A stretch of DNA of 24,886 nucleotides from a virus. The stretch covers positions 1-24,886 of IMG/VR virus record IMGVR_UViG_3300042444_000523, one strand, 5' to 3'. The notes under the pieces were generated by a model. The model saw only the letters and a program-made list of their open reading frames with translations, had not been told where the DNA came from and searched no databases. A program made the translations under genes and the position numbers. Below are positions 5,623 through 14,538 of the stretch, one piece after another. Position 1 is the stretch's first letter. Every line of letters starts with the position of its first letter.

Positions 5623-6594
5623 TTAAGATAAACCGTTAGTTGCGAAGTAGTTTGTACCTGCAAATGCCGCGATGTTAGCTGAGTAAGAATAATTCGCACG
5701 AATTTTCAATACATCAAAATCACGTGACCAAAACGCATCCATCTTTTCGTGGTCTGACATTAAGTCAAATCCGCAGAACATATATTGTGCTGGTCCGATT
5801 GTTACTTTATTAGAACCTGCCAAACCTAATGTAGGTAATACTTTCACGTTAGTTGATGGGTGTATTGCACTCATATTTCCTGTTACGTTAGTTGTACCGA
5901 TATAGTTTTGGAAGAAGTTTGCTTTCACTAACGCCTGATTGTATAGACGGAAGTTAGAGTAAGACATAAATACTACTAAGTCATCAAACGCTAATGCGTC
6001 ATCAGATAATGCAGAAATTAATTTGTCTACTTCAGTAATAGGGTTACCATTAGAACCATAAGCTGCGGTTGGTGAAAAAGTTGTACCTGATGCAGAAACT
6101 GCTACTGATGTTGCACCTGATTTAATCAATTCGCTGAAGCCGTTAAAGCTATCACCAGAAACTGTTAATGCAGTCCATAATTTTCCTTCAATTCTTTGTT
6201 GAATTTGCTTCACTTTTAAATCAATAATTTGTGAAAGGAATGGCACAGTTTCAGGGTCTTGACCTGCAGGTAATAATAATGATTGGTATGTGTCCCATAA
6301 TTGTTGGAAACATAATTCTTCATTTACGCGTTCGTGTTGTGAACTTAAACTAATTTGTGTGAAAGTTGTTGTGTTACCTGTTGGGTCCCATCCACAAGCA
6401 CCTTCTTTAAAGTTTAATGATGAGTTTAACAACTGAACTTGTTGCGTACCGCGTACACCTAATTTGATAGTTGTGTTCGCTGGTGTTGTTGCACCGATAA
6501 GTGCTTTAGCTACAATTTCTTGTGAAGATTGGTCTGTGAAACCAGTAATACTTGAAACTACATAACTAAATTCGTCTTTTGAATAAATTTTCAT
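5623..6594 (-). CDS. Major capsid protein
   Basis: A 323-residue protein in the position and of the size of an HK97-fold major capsid protein. It has a short N-terminal arm; a middle with the long helix ETVPFLSQIIDLKVKQIQQR (about 124-143), which fits the HK97 spine helix; a central domain with a Gly/Ser/Thr-rich loop (165-187); and the C-terminal VTIGPAQYMFCGFDLMSDHE block with a strand-rich end (DVLKIRANYSYSANIAAF). Many copies assemble the icosahedral head around the scaffold. It follows the scaffold gene after 23 bases, and a hairpin lies just downstream. It has no delta-domain, which fits a separate scaffold gene. Its leader (GAATTAAAATG) is A/T-rich without a Shine-Dalgarno sequence. 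Confidence 0.8.
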   Translation of the reverse strand: MKIYSKDEFSYVVSSITGFTDQSSQEIVAKALIGATTPANTTIKLGVRGTQQVQLLNSSLNFKEGACGWDPTGNTTTFTQISLSSQHERVNEELCFQQLWDTYQSLLLPAGQDPETVPFLSQIIDLKVKQIQQRIEGKLWTALTVSGDSFNGFSELIKSGATSVAVSASGTTFSPTAAYGSNGNPITEVDKLISALSDDALAFDDLVVFMSYSNFRLYNQALVKANFFQNYIGTTNVTGNMSAIHPSTNVKVLPTLGLAGSNKVTIGPAQYMFCGFDLMSDHEKMDAFWSRDFDVLKIRANYSYSANIAAFAGTNYFATNGLS

Positions 6595-6617
6595 TTTAAT
6601 TCGTTTTTGTTTTTTAA

Positions 6618-7376
6618 TTATTTTTTATTTGCGTTTCTAAAAGCTAATATTGATGACACTTTACTATCATCAGTAACATTAGAAACATTATTAAATTCTG
6701 TTTTACCGTCAGCTATTTTTTTAGCTGCAGGTTCTTTTTTGAAAGCGTTAAATTCATTTTCAACTGAGTACATTTTTTGTTCCATTTGGGACATTTTTTC
6801 AGCCATCTTTTTCATAAAGTCCTTTAACATTTCCATTAATTCAATTTGGATTGGGTCACCACCGTCTACACCTTCTGGCATTTCATCTTCTGAAGCATCT
6901 ACTTCAGCGTCACCTTCTTTAATGGCTTCTTTTATAGATGCAATAATACCGTCTTTTGTTTCAACTTCAGTTCCGTCTTCTAACATATGGACACCATCGG
7001 GTGCAGGGATGCCGTCTGGCATATCTTCGGTTACTACTTTAACAGCAGCACCTTCAGCCAAACCTTCACCTTCTACCTTAACGATTGTACCATCTTTCAA
7101 TTTTGCTTCAAGGAAAATTTCTTTAACTGCAGTAATTTCACCGTTAGAAACTTCAAACTCAAAATGGTCCTTAGTACGGTACTTACCGTCTTCTAATGAA
7201 ACCGCTTCAAATTCCGCATTAATTTTCACTACTGATTTACCAACTTCTAACGCCTCAGCGTTTATAATCGTGTCGTCTTGTAATTTAAAAGATTGAGGTA
7301 TAGCTTCTTCCGTCATAAAACCAAACTGAACCATTAATTTCTTAATTTCATTTACAGCGTTTTTTGATTTAGACAT
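6618..7376 (-). CDS. Capsid scaffold protein with duplicated beta domain
   Basis: A 252-residue, very acidic protein directly upstream of the capsid gene. Residues 30-86 and 91-150 look like two copies of one domain: both start KL-x-D-x-TI, have a Gly-V segment, a DG-containing turn (LEDGKY, LEDGTEV), and end GEITAVKE or DGIIASIKE. Residues 176-214 (MEMLKDFMKKMAEKMSQMEQ onward) form a coiled coil typical of scaffold dimers. The basic C-terminal tail (LAFRNANKK) fits the capsid-binding end of scaffold proteins. Scaffold proteins direct correct shell size and are removed, often by the prohead protease encoded just upstream. The function is inferred from position, coiled coil and charge; I do not know a named family for the duplicated domain. 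Confidence 0.65.
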   Translation of the reverse strand: MSKSKNAVNEIKKLMVQFGFMTEEAIPQSFKLQDDTIINAEALEVGKSVVKINAEFEAVSLEDGKYRTKDHFEFEVSNGEITAVKEIFLEAKLKDGTIVKVEGEGLAEGAAVKVVTEDMPDGIPAPDGVHMLEDGTEVETKDGIIASIKEAIKEGDAEVDASEDEMPEGVDGGDPIQIELMEMLKDFMKKMAEKMSQMEQKMYSVENEFNAFKKEPAAKKIADGKTEFNNVSNVTDDSKVSSILAFRNANKK

Positions 7377-7412
7377 AATCTATTTTTTTTATTTGTTTAT
7401 TAATTCTACTAC

Positions 7413-7420
7413 TAAATATA
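7413..7420 (-). promoter_or_regulatory. TATATTTA box upstream of scaffold gene
   Basis: The minus strand reads TATATTTAGT, 36 bases before the scaffold ATG, within the 67-base gap after the protease gene. This is the largest distance of the four copies and would suit a -10 element with a 30-base leader. No TTTG lies 20 bases upstream. Confidence 0.3.
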
Positions 7421-7443
7421 TAAATGCGTATATATTCCCACTT

Positions 7444-8946
7444 TTATTTATATTTTTTTAAAACTTCTACTACTTTCTGCAGGAACATTTCCTCACGACA
7501 GAACGCAGCCACTTCTTCAAAATATCCCGAAACGGAGTACCCTGCTAATTCACCTGACTTTACCATTTCCCATACCTTGTCACCTTCAGGTGTTTTTGCT
7601 ACCTTCATCGCAACAAACCACGTACCTATTGGTAAATCATTATAACCATACTTGTTGGATTTATCTTCCATATCTTCCTTAATCCAACTTTCTACCACAT
7701 ACACATCTTTAACTGCTGTACCATCGTGCATCAAATCGTTATTACGTGTGTATTGGTTCTTCATATATTTTTCTGCTATCATTTTTATTGTGTCAACTGA
7801 AAAATAAACTGAATAATTTTCACCATCTTTTGTGCGACGTGGGATGCGTAAATCAGGCACCATCGCAGGTCCGATAATCACACGCTTTTCTTCATCAGCA
7901 GCAAATTTCTTTTCTTTCTTTTTCTTTTTAATACCAGGGTCTTCATATCCACCAATTGAACCTACATCATAACCAAAATCATTTAGCTTACTTTCACTCC
8001 AACTTAGTGCGGACTTACCACCCCAACTATCGTACATTAACTTACCACATCCATCATCATATGACTTACTTGATTGTAAATCTACTTCGTGTCTTGATAA
8101 GTAACTATACATTCTTTTAACGGTGTCTAAACTAATAGGTTCACCATTAGCTAATTGATTAGCACGTATTTTTCCTACCTCAGTTCCACAACTTCCCCAT
8201 CCATTTTCTTCTACATATTTGAGTACTGCTTTCGCATTATTCTTAACACTATCAGGATAGTCACTTACACTTTCCATTTCTACTTTACTGAATGATGGAT
8301 GTGCAGGTACAACTGTTGAAGGTTGTTCCATTCCTAATACCCTTGTGTCTAATGGTGCTTGTGGGTCAATTTTACCCTTATTTACGGACGCTTTATTAAT
8401 TATGGTAGCATCTTTCGTATATTCTATCCTCGCCCAAATATGACGACAATTATAGCCACCACGCCATACTATTGCAGGGTCACCTTCATCGTTCAATTGT
8501 GCGTCCATATCTTCCAACCTCCACACATAATTCTTTTGGATTAATTCCCTACAAAAATCCCTTGTTGTTGGAATAATTGCTGGTGCTTGTGCAGCAGGGT
8601 TCAATACGTATTTATATCTAACCTTATATTCTGTTTCATCTTCTGCTGATGGTGCATTAGGTTGAGTAGCATTAACTGCAAACCCTTCCTTACCCATCGG
8701 TGTTATTTTTGATATAACCCAACCATCATCAAATAAGTCCTGTTCATTTTCTGCAACAGCAGCTAATTTTTCTATATACTTATTATCTTCCCCATCAGGA
8801 ATGTGAAACTCTTGTTGTTTTACTTTATTAAAGTACATCCAATTTATTTCAATCGCAGGTTCATCAACAAGTGATATACTATCTATACCACTAACTTCGT
8901 CATCTTCTTCTATTTTTAGTTCAAATACTTTATCTTTTCTTATCAT
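7444..8946 (-). CDS. Multidomain XkdF-type prohead protease fusion
   Basis: A 500-residue protein with several recognisable parts. Residues 7-32 (FELKIEEDDEVSGIDSISLV then DEPAIE) are a common opening of Bacteroidota phage prohead proteins. Residues 129-174 (RDFCRELI...GGYNCRHIW) match the conserved end of Mu gpF-like minor head proteins. Residues 229-320 (VKNNAKAVLKYVEENGWGSC, then IRANQLANGEPISLDTVKRM, then DGCGKLMYDSWGG) are a block I have seen in phage head proteins but cannot name. Residues 356-476 are the XkdF-like serine protease: H407 in DLMHDG, the VESWI and IGTWFVAMKV strands, and GYSVSG with the likely nucleophile S471. A Lys-rich linker (340-347) separates the protease from the rest and could be a self-cleavage region. 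The enzyme would process scaffold and capsid proteins during maturation. It is longer than plain XkdF proteases because of the N-terminal parts. Confidence 0.75.
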   Translation of the reverse strand: MIRKDKVFELKIEEDDEVSGIDSISLVDEPAIEINWMYFNKVKQQEFHIPDGEDNKYIEKLAAVAENEQDLFDDGWVISKITPMGKEGFAVNATQPNAPSAEDETEYKVRYKYVLNPAAQAPAIIPTTRDFCRELIQKNYVWRLEDMDAQLNDEGDPAIVWRGGYNCRHIWARIEYTKDATIINKASVNKGKIDPQAPLDTRVLGMEQPSTVVPAHPSFSKVEMESVSDYPDSVKNNAKAVLKYVEENGWGSCGTEVGKIRANQLANGEPISLDTVKRMYSYLSRHEVDLQSSKSYDDGCGKLMYDSWGGKSALSWSESKLNDFGYDVGSIGGYEDPGIKKKKKEKKFAADEEKRVIIGPAMVPDLRIPRRTKDGENYSVYFSVDTIKMIAEKYMKNQYTRNNDLMHDGTAVKDVYVVESWIKEDMEDKSNKYGYNDLPIGTWFVAMKVAKTPEGDKVWEMVKSGELAGYSVSGYFEEVAAFCREEMFLQKVVEVLKKYK

Positions 8947-8951
8947 AATAT

Positions 8952-8959
8952 TAAATATA
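8952..8959 (-). promoter_or_regulatory. TATATTTA box upstream of protease gene
   Basis: The minus strand reads TATATTTAAT ending just before ATTATG of the protease gene, with five bases between the box and the ATG, in a 20-base intergenic gap. Confidence 0.3.
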
Positions 8960-8966
8960 TATATTT

Positions 8967-11777
8967 TTATAGTGTACTTAAATCCTTAAGACGTGCTTGT
9001 TTATTCATTTGTGAAACCATATCTTTTTCTACCACGTATGATTTAACTATTATTGGTGCTTGTTCTTGTGAAGGATTAGATAAGATTGGATTGTCTTGTC
9101 TTGTTGTTAATAGGTTGGAATTAAAAGATGCACCACCACCTGCCTGGTTCATCATACTTAACATCGGACCGAATAAATTTACGGCACCACGTGTAAGTAT
9201 AGCCTCCCCTTTTTCCGCTTCAATTAATGTACCACCTTCTGCGTGTCTTCTTCCACCAATCATTCCACCCTTTTCCATACCTCTTGTAGTTGATGATGAT
9301 TGTTGACCACCACCGCCACCTTCATTTGATAAACTATTTTCATCAATTGATTTTAATTTACCAATACCTGATGCTACAATTGTTGCAATACCTAACGCTG
9401 CACTTATCTTCGCTTTTGTTGCGTATGCTGCCGCTATTGGTATCCCTGCAGGTCCTAATGGTGCAACTGATGCACTGAACGCAATAATACCTCTTGATGT
9501 GTCAGTAATAATACGTGCAATAGAAACACCTGCATCCAATATTGCTGCTGCTTTTTGTAATTTAATATTCTTACCTGCAATAGCACCTATTAATCCTGCT
9601 AAGTTTTGACCTATTTGAATAGTCATATCTGCACTTGCACGTTTGCTATCTACCTCTAATTTATCTAATTGTATTTGACGTGCAGTATTATTTTCAGCGT
9701 TCTGTCTTCTTTTTTGACCTAACGCATCCATTTGCATATCAAATTGTTCCTGAGTAAGTTTTTTATTTTCTAATGATATTCTTAATGCTTCTTCATCCCT
9801 TCTAAATTGTTCTTCATTAGCAGTATATTCATCGTTATAGGCTTTTCTAAGGTCAATAAAACGTGCCTCCATCATTTTCTTCAACCCCTTATTACCAAAT
9901 ACACTATCACCATATAGTTCACTAAACTTAGTAGCGTCATCTATACGCTGTTGATTTACTGCTAATTCTACTTCAGCACCTCTTGATATTAATTCATTTT
10001 CCCTTAATTGAAAATCTTGTTGTTGTTGGAACCTCTTTAAGAAATATGTTTCCCTAATTTTTAATATATCTTCGTCCGCTTTTATTTCTAAATTTTTTCT
10101 AATTTCTTCCCTTTCTTCTATAGATGAACGCATAAAATCTTCATCAAAACTTAATGCGTTTAAATCCTGATTATATTTTTTAACTCTTGCTGTTGTTTCC
10201 CTTTCTTCAGCGTCTTTAATTGCATCAATTCTTATTTGGTCTACTTTATCATAATACGCTTCTAATCTTTTAGCATCCGCATCTAAAGCATCATTAAAAA
10301 TCTTACTATTTTCTTGTTGTGCAACTTTAAGTAAATTACCTTGTAAGCCTTCATTCTTAATTCTTGCCGCTAATTTTTCATCTAATAAATCCCTAAGTTT
10401 ATCGCTTTGTGTGTCTTCCTTGTCAATTTCTAATTTAATCCTTGCATCAAGTTCACGCATATATTTGTCATAACCATCCTTTTGTATGTTGAGTGAAGCG
10501 TTACTTTCAAATAATATTCTTTCTAATCTTAATTCACCAGCCTTTCTACTATTATCAGCAATCGCATCATCAATTTCTTTCTGTCTTTCCTTTTCTTGTT
10601 CTTTAGTAATTGTTGAATTACGTAATAATGCAGCTTGTGCTTTTTCAATCGTCTTTAATGCATCCTTGTTTGCTTGTACTCTATCGTCTAAATTCTTTCT
10701 TTCTAATGCTGTAAGTTCAACAATACTTGCACCTCTTTTCTTAGCCTCGTTTAAAGCAACTTGACCTTCAACTTTAATTACATCCTCAGTTCCTTTAATA
10801 CCATTCTGTAACGCTTTAAATGAACCTGCTAATCTTTCATTTTCTTTTGCTGCAGCTTTAGCACCTGTAACCCATTCTGAAACTACCTCAAATAATTTTG
10901 TTAAAGCAATAATAATACCACCGATAAGAATGCCACCTAATGCAAGTTTAAATGCGTTCCACGCAACTGTTAAAGCAGTTGTTGCAACAGTAGCTTGTTG
11001 TTCTGCAATAACTAAACCTTTTGTTTCTAATGCAGCAATTTTGGTTTTTTTGATATAACCATCTTCAACTACTGTAGCCTGTAATAAATCACCGCTTAAT
11101 TTTTTTATTACTAATCTTCGTCTTTCAAAACTTTCAAAATTATCTTTTAAAGCTGCTTCATTTTTTAATACAAATGTAGTATTTGCTTTTAACGTGTCAT
11201 TAGTTTCAGTTAAACTTCTATTAGCTGCATTTGATTGTATTGCTGTACCTTCTAATGTATTGTTATATTCTTTATTTGTTTCTGCAGCTTCTTTTGTTAT
11301 TTCATTTAATCCTAAAAAGTTATTAAATATATCTTTAAAATCGTCAACTGTTTCATTCAATTGAAACCTAATATCTTTTAAACTAAATGATGAAAAGGTC
11401 TTTAATACACTAATTGCACCATTTAATTGTGATGCAATCTGACCAATAGGTCCTGGTATTAATTGTAATGACCCTAATAAGTCCCTTGACTTAGCGTTTG
11501 TTTGTGCTAATTGGTCTTGTGCAGCACCTAATGTACTTGCTAATAATTTAAACTCAGCAGTACCTTCCTTCGTTCTTCTAAGTTCTGCGGTTAATATCCT
11601 TACTTGTTTCTGTAAGTTGAGTGACTTATCAATAACAACATCTAATGGTTTCCCGTCAATATCGTATTGTATTTTTAGACCTTTACCTAAATCTACTAAT
11701 TTACCTGTCTTTTCAACCGCCTGGTCTACTTGGGAGGAATTAACTTCAACTTCAATCTGTAGTTTCTTATTAGCCAT
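8967..11777 (-). CDS. Tail tape measure protein
   Basis: A 936-residue protein with classic tape-measure architecture. The N terminus (KKLQIEVEVNSSQVDQAVEK) and helix LRRTKEGTAEFKLLASTLG (67-85) recur in this family. A hydrophobic segment lies at about 275-299 (FKLALGGILIGGIIIALTKL). Residues 300-730 are almost continuous charged coiled coil (repeated Lys/Glu/Asp-rich heptads, e.g. EEREEIRKNLEIKADEDILK). A second Ala/Ile-rich hydrophobic region follows at about 740-825. The C terminus carries the GGMIGGRRHAEGGTLIEAEK-GEAILTRGAV motif typical of tape-measure ends. The protein sets tail length and is expelled at infection. By the general rule of about 0.15 nm per residue the tail would be near 140 nm. 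Its start overlaps the preceding small gene by eight bases. Confidence 0.9.
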   Translation of the reverse strand: MANKKLQIEVEVNSSQVDQAVEKTGKLVDLGKGLKIQYDIDGKPLDVVIDKSLNLQKQVRILTAELRRTKEGTAEFKLLASTLGAAQDQLAQTNAKSRDLLGSLQLIPGPIGQIASQLNGAISVLKTFSSFSLKDIRFQLNETVDDFKDIFNNFLGLNEITKEAAETNKEYNNTLEGTAIQSNAANRSLTETNDTLKANTTFVLKNEAALKDNFESFERRRLVIKKLSGDLLQATVVEDGYIKKTKIAALETKGLVIAEQQATVATTALTVAWNAFKLALGGILIGGIIIALTKLFEVVSEWVTGAKAAAKENERLAGSFKALQNGIKGTEDVIKVEGQVALNEAKKRGASIVELTALERKNLDDRVQANKDALKTIEKAQAALLRNSTITKEQEKERQKEIDDAIADNSRKAGELRLERILFESNASLNIQKDGYDKYMRELDARIKLEIDKEDTQSDKLRDLLDEKLAARIKNEGLQGNLLKVAQQENSKIFNDALDADAKRLEAYYDKVDQIRIDAIKDAEERETTARVKKYNQDLNALSFDEDFMRSSIEEREEIRKNLEIKADEDILKIRETYFLKRFQQQQDFQLRENELISRGAEVELAVNQQRIDDATKFSELYGDSVFGNKGLKKMMEARFIDLRKAYNDEYTANEEQFRRDEEALRISLENKKLTQEQFDMQMDALGQKRRQNAENNTARQIQLDKLEVDSKRASADMTIQIGQNLAGLIGAIAGKNIKLQKAAAILDAGVSIARIITDTSRGIIAFSASVAPLGPAGIPIAAAYATKAKISAALGIATIVASGIGKLKSIDENSLSNEGGGGGQQSSSTTRGMEKGGMIGGRRHAEGGTLIEAEKGEAILTRGAVNLFGPMLSMMNQAGGGASFNSNLLTTRQDNPILSNPSQEQAPIIVKSYVVEKDMVSQMNKQARLKDLSTL

Positions 11778-11970
11778 TTGCTATACTTTCTTTTAATTGG
11801 TCTTGAAATGATAAGTTTATAATATGCTTATCACCCATTATTGATTTAATGCTACTAAAATCAATTTTATTTTCTGTTCTAATACTTTTCCTCATTTCAA
11901 CCACATCCCCAAAATCTGTAATAAGGATGTGGTCTAAGTTAAACTCTATATCTTTTCTATATATATTCAT
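11770..11970 (-). CDS. Small protein upstream of tape measure
   Basis: A 66-residue protein (MNIYRKDIEFNLDHILITDF...) lying between the TP-linked fibre gene and the tape measure, overlapping the tape-measure start by eight bases. The overlap suggests translational coupling. Many tailed phages encode tail-assembly chaperones just before the tape measure, so that role is possible, but this protein is shorter than typical chaperones, shows no frameshift site that I could find, and matches no family I know. The second half (KIDFSSIKSIMGDKHIINL) looks alpha/beta. Confidence 0.6.
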   Translation of the reverse strand: MNIYRKDIEFNLDHILITDFGDVVEMRKSIRTENKIDFSSIKSIMGDKHIINLSFQDQLKESIANG

Positions 11971-11980
11971 ATTCTATTTT

Positions 11981-14533
11981 TTAGCACTGTACTGATGAAA
12001 ATGCAGTTATTTGTCCTGTACTATTATTAATATCCCACGTCGCACCATTTATATAAACATAATCATATCCTGTTAATGGATTAGGGAATGTGTCTACATA
12101 AACATAACATCCTACTGCAAAATCAAATGGTCCACAATCAGAATAGAATGTTCTATTATTTGCTGCATCATCACAAACACCACTTAATGTATTTCCTCTA
12201 CCACAACCTGTATATGTTGTTAAAGGTATTGCAGTTGCTGTCGGAGTTGGTGTAGGAGTTGCAGCACCAGGTGTCGCAGTTGGAGTTGCTGTAGGAGTTG
12301 CAGTTGGTGCTGCTGAACAAGCAGTACAAGCTGTTTGTGCTGTTCCTGTTTGTGCTGAACCATCCCTTACAAATTCCCTTTCATCCGTTCCATCAGACAC
12401 CCAAAAAGTGTCATTAACTATCATATCACTATATACGTTACCATATGTTGGTGATGATAAACCTAATACCTTAGTTAGAGTACATAAAGACGTACCTTGA
12501 ACTGTTACATTTACTGCAGCATATTCACCACCACTACAAGCTGATGGACCATCAATTAAACTCACATAACCACTAAATGTAGTTTCAAATGGAGTTGGAG
12601 TAGGCGTACTTGTTGGAGTAGGAGTAGGTGTATTAGTTGGTGGAACTGCTGTCGCAGTTGGAGTAGGCGTAGGCGTAGGCGTGTCAGTTGGTGGAACACC
12701 TGTTGCTGTTGGCGTAGGGGTTGGTGTATTTGTTGGCGGTACACCTGTTGGTGTAGGCGTAGGAGTTGCAGTACTTGCAGGAGTATATCCTGTACAAACA
12801 TATCCTGTATTACAATTACCTTCTAAATAAGTTAATGTTAAATAAGATTGGTCTATACCTGTTGTTCCAATTGGGTCATACTGAACTACACCACTAATAA
12901 CTTGTATGCACTGCTTGTATGTACCAGGTCCTACTGAAAAAGCACGTGCAGTTAATGTACCAAAACAATCGTTATATTGTAATGTTGCAATTGTTCCACC
13001 TTCAGGTCCTGGTATTGTTGTTCCTGTTACTACAATTGGAAAGCAATAGCACTGACCTACAGGTGCAGGGGTTGCAGTTGGCGTAGGAGTACTTGAAGGA
13101 GTTGGAGTTGGTGTATTTGTAGCAGTAGGAGTTGGAGTTGGGACCGTACAACAAACACCTGTATTAACTACTGATGATGCACTTGCAAGTGTAGCATTAT
13201 TATTTACATAATAATATACATTTACAGGAACACCATTTGGACACAGGTCGTTTGGATATGTACCAGCAGTGTCGTATATTTTAAACGCTTCATTACCATT
13301 ACAATCAAAATATCCCGTATATACTTTATTATTTCTAAAAGGGTCTGTATTACCTGTCGCAGCATTTAAATCTGCTTGACCTATAATTGCGTTATAGAAG
13401 TAACAACTACAAACTGGTGTGCTTGTAGGAGTAGGCGTAGCTGTTGGAGTAGCAGTAGGCGTAGGAGTTGGAGTTACAGGAGTACAAACTGTACCTGCAT
13501 ATACTATATTATTATAATCTTCTTCGTTAGGTGAACTTAATGAATTAACTTGTAGACAATCTGAAATTGAATTTGAACCTGTTGTAAAAAACTCAACCGA
13601 TTGAACAACACCTTCACAATCTATATAGAATAATTCTAATGGAGTGTCTAATACATTAAATGTTACACCTGTTACACAAGAAGGTGGGTTACCATCACAA
13701 TTTACTACTGCTGATTTAACAATCTTATTTGAATTGTCTGTATTATCCCTCATAACAAAATACCACGTTCCGTCAGGTATGTTTGACCACGTAGCACCTG
13801 TTGAAACTGTATAACCTGTTGTAGTTCCTGAAGCTGCTGCTGCTGAAGCGTAATAATATTGATTAAATTGATATGTTCCTGAACCTCCTGTACCGCCACT
13901 AATAGTTAAATATCCAATCTGACCAACACACGTATTTGATATACTAAAATCAACTGGTGATTGTGTAGGAGTAGGGGTTGGAGTTGCAGTTGCAGTAGGA
14001 GTTGGAGTACTTGATGGAGTAGGCGTAGGAGTTGGTGTAGCTATATTAACTGTCATACTACTACATATTCTGTATAAACAATTCTGTCCTATAAATCTAA
14101 ACTCAAAACTATATGTACCACCACTAAATGTTGTTAAACCAAATTGTGATGGTACTATTGTAAATGTATTTGTTCCACCCGTAACCACTACCGTATTTGG
14201 AGTAGTTGTATTTACACTTTCATAATCAACCAACCTCCACGTGTTCATATATGTTTGGTTTGGAACCTGACAGTGAACTGATAAGTAAGGTACAGTATAT
14301 AATGGATTAATAAAATTATTTGAAAATGGTTCTGCACCATTCATATTGAAAGTCCTTGTATGACTAAAGGTAATACCTGTTGTTGATATTGTTGTAGCGG
14401 TAAGACCACTTATTGTTCCTATAACACAATTATCATTTATGTCGTGTACAATTTCAACATCATACTCCACCAAATTTTGATTTGGATATACGAAGTTCTG
14501 ATTATTTACTTGTGCTACATATTTTCTACTCAT
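11981..14533 (-). CDS. Modular tail fibre with TP-rich linkers and Cys domains
   Basis: An 850-residue beads-on-a-string protein. A beta-rich N-terminal domain (1-164) probably anchors it to the tail. Five Thr-Pro-rich linkers (about 165-190, 353-373, 465-491, 582-648 and 742-770) separate globular units at 191-352, 374-464, 492-581, 649-741 and 771-850. The units starting near 284, 374 and 492 share a pattern: an initial Cys or CxC, [YF]-x-DC-x-G, a Cys before a hydrophobic strand, and a last Cys (IDCEGVV, FDCNGNEAF, NDCFGTL). The units at 649-741 (ACTACS) and 771-850 (NRTFYSDCGPF, FSSVQC) are also Cys-bearing. No signal peptide or enzyme motif is seen. The layout suggests a repeat-built adhesin whose domains bind host surface glycans or proteins. 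It starts 38 bases after the baseplate gene, with a TATATTTA box five bases before the ATG. Specific targets are unknown. Confidence 0.75.
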   Translation of the reverse strand: MSRKYVAQVNNQNFVYPNQNLVEYDVEIVHDINDNCVIGTISGLTATTISTTGITFSHTRTFNMNGAEPFSNNFINPLYTVPYLSVHCQVPNQTYMNTWRLVDYESVNTTTPNTVVVTGGTNTFTIVPSQFGLTTFSGGTYSFEFRFIGQNCLYRICSSMTVNIATPTPTPTPSSTPTPTATATPTPTPTQSPVDFSISNTCVGQIGYLTISGGTGGSGTYQFNQYYYASAAAASGTTTGYTVSTGATWSNIPDGTWYFVMRDNTDNSNKIVKSAVVNCDGNPPSCVTGVTFNVLDTPLELFYIDCEGVVQSVEFFTTGSNSISDCLQVNSLSSPNEEDYNNIVYAGTVCTPVTPTPTPTATPTATPTPTSTPVCSCYFYNAIIGQADLNAATGNTDPFRNNKVYTGYFDCNGNEAFKIYDTAGTYPNDLCPNGVPVNVYYYVNNNATLASASSVVNTGVCCTVPTPTPTATNTPTPTPSSTPTPTATPAPVGQCYCFPIVVTGTTIPGPEGGTIATLQYNDCFGTLTARAFSVGPGTYKQCIQVISGVVQYDPIGTTGIDQSYLTLTYLEGNCNTGYVCTGYTPASTATPTPTPTGVPPTNTPTPTPTATGVPPTDTPTPTPTPTATAVPPTNTPTPTPTSTPTPTPFETTFSGYVSLIDGPSACSGGEYAAVNVTVQGTSLCTLTKVLGLSSPTYGNVYSDMIVNDTFWVSDGTDEREFVRDGSAQTGTAQTACTACSAAPTATPTATPTATPGAATPTPTPTATAIPLTTYTGCGRGNTLSGVCDDAANNRTFYSDCGPFDFAVGCYVYVDTFPNPLTGYDYVYINGATWDINNSTGQITAFSSVQC
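12227..12310 (-). repeat. Thr-Pro linker tract 5 (fibre gene)
   Basis: A degenerate hexanucleotide repeat (plus strand GGAGTT/GGWGTW type) encodes the linker ending in PGAATPTPTPTATAIP. It is the shortest-period repeat in this part of the gene, interrupted by an Ala-rich core. Confidence 0.8.
12591..12783 (-). repeat. Thr-Pro linker tract 4, longest (fibre gene)
   Basis: The longest linker, about 64 residues, with a higher-order repeat: the unit VPPTNTPTPTPT or VPPTDTPTPTPT occurs three times (TGVPPTN, TGVPPTD, TAVPPTN), showing tandem duplication of a 14-18 residue unit. Confidence 0.85.
13062..13142 (-). repeat. Thr-Pro linker tract 3 (fibre gene)
   Basis: A degenerate GGAGTT/GGCGTA hexamer tract encoding PTPTPTATNTPTPTPSSTPT plus a short TATPAPV end. 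It joins two Cys domains of similar pattern. Confidence 0.8.
13416..13478 (-). repeat. Thr-Pro linker tract 2 (fibre gene)
   Basis: A hexamer tract encoding TPTPTPTATPTATPTPTSTP between the unit ending GTVC and the unit beginning CSCYF. Confidence 0.8.
13965..14042 (-). repeat. Thr-Pro linker tract 1 (fibre gene)
   Basis: A hexamer tract encoding a 26-residue linker (TPTPTPTPSSTPTPTATATP, then TPTPTQ) between the N-terminal anchor-like domain and the first modular unit. Confidence 0.8.
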
Positions 14534-14538
14534 ACTAT

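Noticed and set aside
6607-7296. Plus-strand ORF of 229 codons antisense to the scaffold gene
   Set aside because: Its Ser/Phe-rich composition is the mirror of an acidic, Lys-rich coding region; the minus-strand frame has a coiled coil, duplicated domain and correct context.
10486-10764. Plus-strand ORF inside the tape-measure gene
   Set aside because: It is antisense to a clear coiled-coil region of the tape measure; its Ser/Leu-rich product is typical of an antisense shadow.
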